Source: DASQZK01 sp963764345
GTDB taxonomy: Bacteria > Bacteroidota > Bacteroidia > Bacteroidales > GCA-2748055
NCBI GenBank assembly: GCA_963764345.1
Contig: CAVXSF010000009.1
Location: 558,001 to 622,000 of the forward strand
Length of the DNA stretch: 64,000 bases
Reading direction: 5' to 3'
In this document: positions 36,780 through 45,335 of the stretch, piece after piece
How positions within the stretch are numbered: position 1 is the first letter of the stretch
Layout: each line of letters begins with the position of its first letter
The notes under the pieces: generated by a model
What the model saw: the letters and a program-made list of their open reading frames with translations, nothing else
What the model was told of the DNA's origin: nothing
Database searches by the model: none
Program-made: the position numbers and the translations under genes

Positions 36780-39128
36780 TTATTTTGCAATGAAGAAGAA
36801 TGTACCGTTCTCATCTTCCAGCCCGGAGATCTTCCCAAATTGCGGCTTCTGCTGCTGGCTTTTCTCCACGGCATCGGTTACCCTCTGAACAACATTTTCG
36901 ATAGGGATGCAGGCATCCGGGTTATTGGCCAGCACATTGGCAAATGTCCGGGTAAACTGACTGTTATCAACGGCCAGTTCATAACCGGCTGAAGAAAAGA
37001 CCTGTGAGGACTTTAACCTCACCGAAGCCCAGTCATTGCAACTCCTGTCGGGCAGTTCTCCCCTCATGGCCTGGTAAAAACTGGGCCCCGATTCACAGGC
37101 ATCGGTGATGATCAGGGTGTGGTTCAGGGTTGACGGGTAGGATTGCATGGAAGCCTTAAGAGCATTAATATTGAAATAAGTGAATTCATCGTCCCTCTTG
37201 GCATCAATGGGAACCCAGTAGCCGGTTTGATTTACAAACTTACCATGACCGGCATACCAGATCAGCAGAGAATTTACCCGGTTACTCCGCAGAAGATCCC
37301 GGAGTTCGATGGCAAAAAACCGCTCCATCTCCTGCTTGGTCATGTTCTGTTTCTGAATAAAGTTATGGACCGAATACTTGGCCAGGGCAGTCTTCATCAT
37401 GGTGATATCCTTGGTTGGGCCATCAAGACTGGCAAAATTCTGGTAATTTGAATTTTCAATGAATACCACCCAGGTTTTGCCCATGGGGTTGTCAGCGCCC
37501 AGAGTTACTGCCTCCCGGTTAAGTCTGTATGTGTTCTCTGATATGTTCCCGAAAATATCCTCAGCTTTGACAGTAAATTTATCCCGGTTCTGAACACTGA
37601 TCATTGCCTGAAAATTGGGGTTTTTTTCATTTGGGACATAACTGGCTATCACATCATTAATGTAGATGGATTTTATCATGCTCTCATCATTGATCGAGCC
37701 CTCAACATAAATGGACGGATCGTCGGAGTCAAGATAGATCACGTTATTATCTGAAGCATATGGAGCTATGATATGAATTTTCGGCGGATCAACCTCCGTC
37801 CTGACCACCTTATAGCTTATCGACGTGGTATTGTCATAAACATCGGTCACATCCACACTCACCATATTATTTTCAGCGAGATTTACACTGGTCATAAACT
37901 CAAAATTTCCTTTTTTCTTGCTGAAAGGAATTTGCATACCATTAACCTTAACTTCTTTTAGGGCACTCTCATCCCTGGCATTCCCGACGATAGGGATGAC
38001 ATCCTGTCCGCGGGGCACATCGAGAATGTGACTGTCCATCTCTGCAGGATTAACCAGTACAACAACAGGCTTATCTGTTTCCCGGTTAAGTTCGAATAAC
38101 CGCTTCTCGGCCTGAGACATCAGTTCCTTGGCCTCTGCATCATTCTCAGCCACTTCGGCCAGTTTCTTATAATCCTTGATTGCATCATCAAATTTCATGA
38201 TCTGTTCATACGAGTATGCCCGGTTGAAATACGCCTGGGCATTGGTGGGATCCAGGGAGATTACCTTTGTGAAATCGGAAATGGCATTCAGGTGCTGGGC
38301 ATACCCCTGGTAATATTTACCCCTGAGAAAATACATGTCTGCATTTTCGGGCTGAATAAGAATGATCGTTGATACGTCATTAATGGCTTCGGCATATTTG
38401 AGCTGATCGGCATAAACAGCACTTCTCACCCGGTAGGCATCCACGTAATTCTTGTTTATGGACAGCGCCTTGTTGACCGTTTCAAGGGCGACATCGAGCT
38501 TATGCTCCTTTCGCTGAAGATCCGCAAGTGCCACGTAAGCTTCGAGAAAGCTTTTATTTTTCTTCAGTGCACTTTCGTATGCTTTCTCAGCTTCCTCATT
38601 AATCCCCAGAAGCTCGTTGATTCGACCGTGGTTAAAATAGTTCACATCGGATTCCTTAAATCTTAAAGCATCTTTCGACTGATCCAGGGCTTCCATATAC
38701 TTCTTCATTTCAATGAGTGTCAACACCCTGAGCTGCATAGCCTCGATATAAAAACGTTTTATGTTAAGGGCATTGTCGAGCTTGACGAGGGCAAGAGGAT
38801 AGTTCGCCAGGTTAAACGACATCCTTGCTCCATCATATAAGTATGTTTCATTTTTAGGATCAAAAATAGCAAGCTTCTCGTAATCCTCAGCCGCTTTGGC
38901 GTATTCCTTGATTGATGAATAGGCCTGCGCCCTGGCCGAATAGGCCTTCTCATAATCAGGGTCCGCTTCAATCGCCTTGGAGAACTGATCGATGGCGTCC
39001 TGGTATTTCGAATTTTCCAGGAACTCAGACCCAACCTTGAGGTATTGCCTGGCATTCTGAGCATGAGTAATACATGTGGCTGAAAGGAATAAAAAACTAA
39101 ATGTGAGCAGTGTAAATTTTTTCATCAT
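36780..39128 (-). CDS. Secreted TPR protein with C-terminal caspase-like (C14) domain
   Basis: 782 residues with a signal peptide (KKFTLLTFSFLFLSATCITH, then AQN). Tandem TPR units occupy about residues 25-345 (YQDAIDQFSKAIEADPDYEK, AYFNRAYSYEQIMKFDDAIK). Two Ig-like stretches follow (to about 540), each opening with a PVVVLVNP or PPKIHIIAP strand. The C-terminal ~235 residues are a caspase fold: KTWVVFIENSNYQNFASLDG, catalytic His in LLIWYAGHGKFVNQTGYWVP near residue 626 and catalytic Cys in LIITDACESGPSFY near residue 674. Both dyad residues are present, so it is probably an active cysteine peptidase in the envelope. It leads an operon with the propeller/SpoIIE sensor. Confidence 0.92.
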   Translation of the reverse strand: MMKKFTLLTFSFLFLSATCITHAQNARQYLKVGSEFLENSKYQDAIDQFSKAIEADPDYEKAYSARAQAYSSIKEYAKAAEDYEKLAIFDPKNETYLYDGARMSFNLANYPLALVKLDNALNIKRFYIEAMQLRVLTLIEMKKYMEALDQSKDALRFKESDVNYFNHGRINELLGINEEAEKAYESALKKNKSFLEAYVALADLQRKEHKLDVALETVNKALSINKNYVDAYRVRSAVYADQLKYAEAINDVSTIILIQPENADMYFLRGKYYQGYAQHLNAISDFTKVISLDPTNAQAYFNRAYSYEQIMKFDDAIKDYKKLAEVAENDAEAKELMSQAEKRLFELNRETDKPVVVLVNPAEMDSHILDVPRGQDVIPIVGNARDESALKEVKVNGMQIPFSKKKGNFEFMTSVNLAENNMVSVDVTDVYDNTTSISYKVVRTEVDPPKIHIIAPYASDNNVIYLDSDDPSIYVEGSINDESMIKSIYINDVIASYVPNEKNPNFQAMISVQNRDKFTVKAEDIFGNISENTYRLNREAVTLGADNPMGKTWVVFIENSNYQNFASLDGPTKDITMMKTALAKYSVHNFIQKQNMTKQEMERFFAIELRDLLRSNRVNSLLIWYAGHGKFVNQTGYWVPIDAKRDDEFTYFNINALKASMQSYPSTLNHTLIITDACESGPSFYQAMRGELPDRSCNDWASVRLKSSQVFSSAGYELAVDNSQFTRTFANVLANNPDACIPIENVVQRVTDAVEKSQQQKPQFGKISGLEDENGTFFFIAK

Positions 39129-39323
39129 AAAAATGGTTTATGATTTATGAATGTATACGGCACACCATAGGTATTAGAACATATACATGGCGCCCCTTAT
39201 CTCTATGATTTAAATGTTCCTGTTTTTCAAGCATGATCATTTCGACCGGTCAGATTCCGCCGGGGAATCATTCCTTAGTGACAAATATATAGATTTTGTA
39301 ATATAATGTATACACAAAATGCT

Positions 39324-40379
39324 TTATATATCAGCCCGTTGATATAATTTAAACAGATTATTCCTGAACCAGATCTTTTCCCTGGGTTCCATCTCCATTA
39401 CAGGAGCCCTTATACCGGCCTTAAATTCAGCCTTTCCGGTGAAGACCCTTGCTTCATCCCAGAGGCCGGCAGTCAGAAAACTGTTCATCAGAAGGGCTCC
39501 CCCCTCCACCATGACAGACCAGATGCCTCTGCTACCGAGAATTTGCAGAATATGATCAAGACTGAAATCATCATCCGGATTGAGGTATTCCGTATTTGCC
39601 CGGGGTTTCAAAGCCGCAGTGGTAAAGACAATCGTTTTCCGGCTTCCGTCATAGATATGAAAATCCCCTTCTGTCCGGCCGTTCCTGTCGATGATAATTC
39701 TTACCGGGCTCGGGCCCGTCCAGTCCCGCACGTCGAGCCTGGGATTATCTATCAGCACTGTATTTACGCCGGCCATTATGCCGGCTTCTTCCGCCCTCCA
39801 TTTATGGACCAGTAACCTCGCAGTTTCATTGGTGATCCAGTTTGGGCGGGCTTCTTCTCCACTAACTCTCAGCCGGTCAAGAAATCCGTCACGGCTTTCT
39901 GCCCATTTCAGGATAACATAAGGTTTACCGGTAGAGATAAATTTAAAAAAACGCCGGTTCAGATCCAGGCAGGCCCCGGATAAAATGCCGGTTATAACCT
40001 CAACACCGCTCTCACGGAGATTACCAATACCCCTTCCTGAAACCCGGGGGTTCGGATCGCTGGTTCCGATAACCACCCTGGGAATGCCTTTCTCCCTGAT
40101 AAGCAGCGAACAAGGCGGGGTTTTGCCATAATGCGAACAGGGTTCAAGATTCACATACAGTGTCGATTCGCGTACCAATGACGGATCACTGACGGAATTC
40201 ACGGCATTGACTTCGGCATGAGGCCCTCCGAATTCATGATGATACCCTTCACCGATGATCCGGCCGTCATGTACGATCACCGCGCCCACTAAAGGGTTCT
40301 GACGGGTCCTGCCCATTCCCTTCCTGGCGAGTTCCAGGCAGCGCCTCATATATTTCACGTGAATGTCCAAAGGATGCAT
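39324..40379 (-). CDS. ribD: Bifunctional riboflavin deaminase/reductase RibD
   Basis: About 351 residues from the ATG at 40379 (MHPLDIHVKYMRRCLELARK). The same frame stays open far upstream, but that stretch is antisense to prmC. The deaminase domain has the zinc motif (GGPHAEVNAV, then LEPCSHYGKTPPC). The reductase domain has PYVILKWAESRDGFLDRLRV, NWITNETARLLVHKWRAE, IMAGVNTVLIDNPRLDVRDW and IWSVMVEGGALLMNSFL. It performs the second and third steps of riboflavin synthesis. It is divergent from prmC, with 33 bases between start codons. Confidence 0.94.
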   Translation of the reverse strand: MHPLDIHVKYMRRCLELARKGMGRTRQNPLVGAVIVHDGRIIGEGYHHEFGGPHAEVNAVNSVSDPSLVRESTLYVNLEPCSHYGKTPPCSLLIREKGIPRVVIGTSDPNPRVSGRGIGNLRESGVEVITGILSGACLDLNRRFFKFISTGKPYVILKWAESRDGFLDRLRVSGEEARPNWITNETARLLVHKWRAEEAGIMAGVNTVLIDNPRLDVRDWTGPSPVRIIIDRNGRTEGDFHIYDGSRKTIVFTTAALKPRANTEYLNPDDDFSLDHILQILGSRGIWSVMVEGGALLMNSFLTAGLWDEARVFTGKAEFKAGIRAPVMEMEPREKIWFRNNLFKLYQRADI

Positions 40380-40387
40380 CCGATTTA

Positions 40388-40407
40388 TTACTTTTGAACA
40401 AAAGTAA
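40388..40407. promoter_or_regulatory. Overlapping divergent promoters of ribD and prmC in an inverted repeat
   Basis: TTACTTTTG (40388-40396), AA, CAAAAGTAA (40399-40407) form a perfect inverted repeat. Each arm contains a full -7 core TACTTTTG: plus strand 40389-40396 pointing to prmC, minus strand 40406-40399 pointing to ribD. Predicted leaders are only about 10-13 bases. No clear -33 boxes are seen. Confidence 0.7.
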
Positions 40408-40412
40408 ACGTT

Positions 40413-41261
40413 TTGACCATAAAAGAAGCATACCGCCTTGTGAATTCGAGGCTTCAGCACAAATTTGGACCGGAGGAAACCGCCAGCCTTATGAACCTTC
40501 TTTTCAGCGAGATAGGGTACAGCCGGACTCAAATCCTTGCCGGTGATGATGTCACTGTGACCGAAACGGCTCTGAACCGGTTGTGGCAATTCGTGGATGA
40601 ATTGAATACCGAACGTCCTGTACAGTATATCCTGGGGTATGCATGGTTTTACGGCCTGAAAATCGGGGTGGATGAGTCGGTTCTGATTCCCAGGCCCGAA
40701 ACGGAAGAACTTGTCGATTACATCATCAGGCATTGCCCGTTCCGTCATCCTTTCATTCTCGACATTGGCACCGGCAGCGGATGTATTGCCGTCAGCCTTT
40801 CTGTATCCATCCCCGATGCAGATGTCTATGCCACAGATATCTCCGTTGAGGCCCTTGAGACAGCCCATAGAAATAACCTTCAGAATAAGGGCGCCGTTCA
40901 TTTTCTCAGGGATGACATACTGCATCCCTCTCCGGATATTCAACTCCCTCCGATAGATATCCTCGTCAGTAACCCGCCATATGTCAGGCTTTCCGAAAAA
41001 AAGGCTATGAAGAAGAATGTGCTGGACTATGAACCTCACGAAGCACTTTTTGTAAGCGATGACGATGCGTTGATATATTACCGGGCAATCAGGGATTTCA
41101 GCTGCACCAGGCTGAAAAGCGGGGGAGTGGTTTATCTTGAAATCAACGAAAACCTCGGGCCTGAGACTGCCGGCCTTTTCAAAGCCCCTGATTTTGAACA
41201 GACAACCCTGATAAAGGATTTGCACGGCAAAGACCGTTTTATTCAAACCAAAAAAATATGA
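40413..41261 (+). CDS. prmC: Peptide chain release factor N5-glutamine methyltransferase
   Basis: 282 residues from a TTG start at 40413 (MTIKEAYRLVNSRL); the nearest ATG lies well inside the conserved N-terminal domain. The N-terminal helical domain is followed by the linker RPVQYILGYAWFYGLKIGVD, VLIPRPETEELVDY, the SAM loop ILDIGTGSGCIAVSLSV and the glutamine-binding motif VSNPPYV. It methylates the Gln of the GGQ motif in release factors; its substrate RF2 (prfB) is encoded 1.3 kb downstream. The stop overlaps the recX ATG (ATGA). Confidence 0.94.
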   Translation: MTIKEAYRLVNSRLQHKFGPEETASLMNLLFSEIGYSRTQILAGDDVTVTETALNRLWQFVDELNTERPVQYILGYAWFYGLKIGVDESVLIPRPETEELVDYIIRHCPFRHPFILDIGTGSGCIAVSLSVSIPDADVYATDISVEALETAHRNNLQNKGAVHFLRDDILHPSPDIQLPPIDILVSNPPYVRLSEKKAMKKNVLDYEPHEALFVSDDDALIYYRAIRDFSCTRLKSGGVVYLEINENLGPETAGLFKAPDFEQTTLIKDLHGKDRFIQTKKI

Positions 41262-41734
41262 GCACCGACAGAACGGCCGACAGGAAAGTAGCCCTGCTGA
41301 AGATGCAAAAACTTTGTTCCTCCAGGGAAAAATGCAGATCTGAAATCACGGAAAAACTTCTGGCCCTCCGCCTGAATGAGAATGACATCGCATGGGTGCT
41401 TAACAAGCTTGAAGAGGACCGCTTTATCGACGAATCAAGATATTGCAGCTTTTTTGTCAGAGACAAATTCAGGCTGAATCACTGGGGCAGGCTGAAAATA
41501 CGGTATGCTTTGCAGCAAAAAAAAATCGACACGGATACTCTTGAATCAGCCCTTTCCTTGATTGACCAGGAAGAATATAGTTCGGTTCTGAAAGAAGAAA
41601 TACGAAAGAAGAACCGTTCCATAAAAGAAAGCAACGACTTTAAAAGAAGGGGCAAGCTCTTTCAGTTTGCCTCCGGCCGCGGATTTGAATCCGGGCTTAT
41701 CTTTGAGGTGCTGGATGAAGTGGTTGGGGGATGA
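41258..41734 (+). CDS. recX: Regulatory protein RecX
   Basis: 158 residues made of three-helix RecX repeats: KMQKLCSSREKCRSEITEKL, VLNKLEEDRFIDESRYCSFF, RDKFRLNHWGRLKIRYALQQ and FQFASGRGFESGLIFEVLDE. It binds and modulates RecA filaments. Translationally coupled to prmC by a four-base overlap. Confidence 0.9.
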   Translation: MSTDRTADRKVALLKMQKLCSSREKCRSEITEKLLALRLNENDIAWVLNKLEEDRFIDESRYCSFFVRDKFRLNHWGRLKIRYALQQKKIDTDTLESALSLIDQEEYSSVLKEEIRKKNRSIKESNDFKRRGKLFQFASGRGFESGLIFEVLDEVVGG

Positions 41735-42501
41735 GAGCAATATCCATGATATTTACAGATTCCAGGGGCACAACAGCACTAACGGGGAAACCTCAATTCA
41801 GGGGATGTTTATCCTGTGAATCATCCGGACAGGTTGGCCCACTCCCGGTTGTTTGGGGACCGGTTGCATTCCCACCACGGGCGTGACTGTCCCGATTATA
41901 TAATTCAACGCCTCCGGCATTGCAGAACCACAACTCCGGGTATTCTTGTTATTTACACTCCCGCATTTGAAGAAAAACTGACCCTTCCATTCGGCAAAAT
42001 CCCGGTATTCTTGTTATTTATATTCCTGTGACCCTTTCCCTCGTTCCTCGCTTATTGTACATGCTTCCTTTTCCCTAACCTGATCTTACGACCGGACATA
42101 GTAAGGGGCTTCGTCATTCTAAGGAGTCTTTTCTTGAAAAGGGATCCCACCCCCGCCTTCCAAACCCGCCGCCCTTAATGACTTTCACCCCCCTGATCTC
42201 AGCGTCCCCTTTTCCCCTTTTTGACGAAAAGTTATCAACTCACCCAAAATGATGACCTTCGTTTTGACGAATGCCAGCTGAAATCATCATCTTTCTTTCT
42301 CACTGCAATACTATTTCAGTCCTTTTTTGTATAGGATGAATTCACCCATCCTATCATTTTATTTGAAAAATGATTTGAGTCCCCTCTTTTCCCTTCATGA
42401 TTGGAATCCATAACTTTTGGCTTATGACTCAAAGCAAATAGCTCTTCCCCCCTCCCCTGATCAATAGTTTAGTCAGAAGAGTATACTTCGGTAAAATTTG
42501 T
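41735..42501. other. Long gene-free region between recX and prfB
   Basis: About 770 bases with no convincing frame on either strand. It contains an imperfect direct repeat (core GGTATTCTTGTTATTTA at 41939-41955 and 42004-42020) and C/T-rich tracts around 42040-42210 and 42440-42465. It could be a decayed gene or an untranslated region. Confidence 0.6.
41939..42020 (+). repeat. Direct repeat pair in the recX-prfB gap
   Basis: The 17-base core GGTATTCTTGTTATTTA occurs at 41939-41955 and 42004-42020, 65 bases apart, each preceded by a CC(G/C) stretch. Confidence 0.6.
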
Positions 42502-42509
42502 TAATTTTG
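42502..42509 (+). promoter_or_regulatory. Bacteroidetes -7 promoter element before prfB
   Basis: TAATTTTG fits TAnnTTTG exactly, 26 bases before the prfB ATG. Confidence 0.65.
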
Positions 42510-42534
42510 TCTTTCATTCTAAAAACAGATTCGC

Positions 42535-43621
42535 ATGATTACAATGGAACAGGTGAAAGAGCTTGTTGAGCGCCAGGATGCGCTGAGGAGGCATCTTTGA
42601 CATCGACGGAAAAGAAAAAACGATAGAAGAGGAGGAACTCATTACCCAGCAGCCTGATTTCTGGGATGATCCTAAGGAAGCTGAGAAGAAGCTTAAAGAA
42701 ATTGCTCGTCTGAAAAGCTGGACCAATGCATTCAGCCGGAATAAGACCAATATTGAAGACCTGCAGGTCCTGATGGATTTTTTCAGTGAAGATGAAGGAT
42801 CGGCGGAAGAGGTTGAAAAGCAATACCAGAAGACTCTCAGCAGTATTGAAAATCTTGAGTTTCGGAATATGCTCAGCAAGGAGGAAGACTCGCTGGGTGC
42901 CATCCTTAAGATCAATGCAGGGGCGGGTGGTACGGAATCCCAGGACTGGGCGGAGATGCTCATGCGCATGTACATCCGCTGGGGAGAGAGAAACGATTAT
43001 AAAGTAAGAGAGATCAGTCTTCTGGCCGGTGAAGAAGCCGGTATAAAATCTGTCACCCTCGAATTCACCGGGGAATATGGCTACGGTTACCTGAAGGCCG
43101 AAACAGGGGTGCACAGGCTGGTCAGGATCTCCCCCTTCGACTCCAACGCACGGCGTCATACGTCATTTGCTTCCGTCTTTGTTTCACCGGTTGTGGATGA
43201 TGACATTGAGATCGTCATCAATACTTCCGACCTGGAATGGGATACTTTCCGTTCCGGCGGGGCCGGCGGACAGAATGTCAATAAGGTAGAAACCGGCGTC
43301 AGGGTTAAGCACCTTCCGACAGGCATCACCGTTGATAATACTGAGACCCGTTCCCAGCTGAAAAATCGCGAGAATGCCATGCGGATTCTGAAATCTCACC
43401 TGTATGAACTGGAGCTGAGAAAAAAGATGGAGAAACAGGCCGAGGTTGAAAGTAAAAAGAAAAAGATCGAATGGGGTTCACAGATCAGGAATTACGTCCT
43501 TCATCCTTACAAACTGGTGAAAGATCTGCGTACCGGCGTGGAAACCGGCAATGTCCAGGATGTCCTCGACGGAAACATCAACCCGTTTATTAAAGCGTTT
43601 CTGATGGAATTTGGACAGTAG
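42535..43621 (+). CDS. prfB: Peptide chain release factor 2, programmed +1 frameshift
   Basis: The first frame (42535-42597) encodes MITMEQVKELVERQDALRRH and Leu, then meets TGA at 42598-42600. Translation resumes one base later at GAC (42599-42601), LDIDGKEKTIEEEEL, to the stop at 43621. Total about 361 residues, normal for RF2. The UGA/UAA-specific SPF motif (RISPFDSNARRHTS) and the catalytic GGQ (SGGAGGQNVNKVETGVRVKH) are present. RF2 releases peptides at UGA and UAA; low RF2 lets ribosomes shift at its own UGA, giving autoregulation. An alternative start is at 42544. PrmC, its modifying enzyme, is encoded upstream. Confidence 0.97.
42586..42601 (+). promoter_or_regulatory. RF2 recoding site
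   Basis: AGGAGG (42586-42591), three bases, then CTT TGA C (42595-42601). This matches the E. coli prfB site: an internal Shine-Dalgarno-like box three bases before the slippery CUU codon, the UGA stop and a following C, a poor termination context. Confidence 0.95.
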
Positions 43622-43748
43622 GGAAAGGTACAACCTGTCTCTTCTCAGAACCGGAACCCGTCACTTTAAACCAAGACCCGTCGTCTGCACGGCACCGGTA
43701 GGATGTCAGCTTATACCCATGCCGTGGGATACCATACCTGTTCCCGGA

Positions 43749-45245
43749 TCAATTTTCCAGCATCGGGTTTGAATAGTTGATTTTCTGGTCGAACTCGAAA
43801 TCATACAGGGTCAGGATCCGCAAATTGTAAAAGGCCACCCAGTATTCCCTGAGGGAATCGATGTAATCCCGTTTGGCTGATTCACGTTCTGCAAGAGAGA
43901 TATTGAGATCGGTGATGCTGATCTCCCCGTTCTGGAATTTTTTCAGGGCGATCTCATAGCCGTTTTCTGCCACCTTATCAGCCTCCCTGGCTGTTACCAT
44001 CTGGTCTTTCAGAAGGCTGAACTGCTCAACCTGAACCACCACTTCACGTTCAAAATCCTGTTCATCCTTGGCAACATCATACATAACCAGGTCGCGCTGT
44101 GATTCTGCCAGCTTGATTTTGGAGGCCGATCTGCCCCAATCGAGAAGCGGCAAACTGACCGTTAATTTCAGGACTCGTTCCTTTTCCGGATTATTATACA
44201 CGCCATGAAGCGTACTGGCGCTGTTCGATACACCATACCGGCCGTTAAGTGATATCTGCGGACCGCTGTTCCTTTTGGCTTGAACCAGCTGCCGTTCGGC
44301 ATCGATCTTACGCCGTTCGTATTGCGGTGTTTCCTTGCGGTTTGCTTTAGCTTCCTCCAGGGCCTTCTTCGGATCGATATCAAAAAACACCATCTCGAGC
44401 GGCATAAGAAGTTTGATTTTCTGGTTCTGATCAAGACCGGTATAGGATTTGAGCTCAAAATCCGCATTCCTGAGATTCATGCTGGCGGTATTCAGCGCTT
44501 TCTGGGCATTGAGAACCGACAATTTGATCCTCGAGAAATCGTTCTCGGAAATCCTACCCAACTTCTTCCTTTCCTCGGCAATCTTCAGATTTACGCTGCT
44601 GTTCTTCAGGTTACTCCTGGCAAGATTATAATTGGTCTGTATTTTCAGGTAATTGAAGAAACGCCTGGTAGCATTGAGTGAAATTTGCTCAACAGACTCG
44701 ACAAAGTCCTTTTTGGCTTCTTCATAAACCAGAGGTTCTGTTTTCCTCGACCATTTCATCCAGTTGTAGGCAAAAATCGGCTGAGAAAATCCGACCAGAA
44801 AAGGACTTCCGGAATAATCCACGGAATTCAGTTTAAAATCCTGTACCCGGTATACGGAAGTGGCCGCATATACATATGTCCCCAGCTGGGGAATGGATTG
44901 ACTGAGAGCGATGTTTGCCGAGGTCTGGGCATTGGATACCTGCTGAAACACAATACTTCCGTCGGGCTGGGTTACCGCCTCGGTAGAATTGTTGTAATCC
45001 GGAAGGTCACCGTTTAAGGTTAAACTGGGCCGGAAACTGCTCTGGAAATTTTTCCACCGCCAGTAATAATTGACATTTCTGTTCTGAGCATATTTCACAT
45101 CTGAGGATTGCGTGATAGCAAGGTCCACAACCTGCTGCAAACTCAAAGTTTTGACAATGTCCTGATCTTCATCCTGCGCTGATAAATGAAATTCCCCGGC
45201 ACAGTATAAAAAGATCATCATGATTATAATTCCAAACCTCTTCAT
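43749..45245 (-). CDS. TolC-family outer membrane efflux protein
   Basis: 498 residues with a signal peptide (RFGIIIMMIFLYCAGEFHLS, AQ). Two outer-membrane efflux repeats form long helices (TLSLQQVVDLAITQSSDVKY; RKEIDAERQ-type segment ETPQYERRKIDAERQLVQAK; KKFQNGEISITDLNISLAER) with beta segments such as FLVGFSQPIFAYNW. It should form a trimeric exit duct. The gene is 90 bases downstream of the HlyD adaptor and probably in one transcript with it. No inner-membrane pump is encoded next to them. Confidence 0.9.
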   Translation of the reverse strand: MKRFGIIIMMIFLYCAGEFHLSAQDEDQDIVKTLSLQQVVDLAITQSSDVKYAQNRNVNYYWRWKNFQSSFRPSLTLNGDLPDYNNSTEAVTQPDGSIVFQQVSNAQTSANIALSQSIPQLGTYVYAATSVYRVQDFKLNSVDYSGSPFLVGFSQPIFAYNWMKWSRKTEPLVYEEAKKDFVESVEQISLNATRRFFNYLKIQTNYNLARSNLKNSSVNLKIAEERKKLGRISENDFSRIKLSVLNAQKALNTASMNLRNADFELKSYTGLDQNQKIKLLMPLEMVFFDIDPKKALEEAKANRKETPQYERRKIDAERQLVQAKRNSGPQISLNGRYGVSNSASTLHGVYNNPEKERVLKLTVSLPLLDWGRSASKIKLAESQRDLVMYDVAKDEQDFEREVVVQVEQFSLLKDQMVTAREADKVAENGYEIALKKFQNGEISITDLNISLAERESAKRDYIDSLREYWVAFYNLRILTLYDFEFDQKINYSNPMLEN

Positions 45246-45335
45246 GTTTTACATTTTTTCTCGTCTGGCCTTCCTCCTGCCCGGACAATAAACGAAACAC
45301 CTTTCCAAACATTTCCCTGTATGAACAGGATGCTT

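Noticed and set aside
40380..41246. Minus-strand open frame continuing 860 bases upstream of ribD
   Set aside because: It is antisense to the well-supported prmC; ribD homology begins at 40379 and its promoter lies in the intergenic palindrome.
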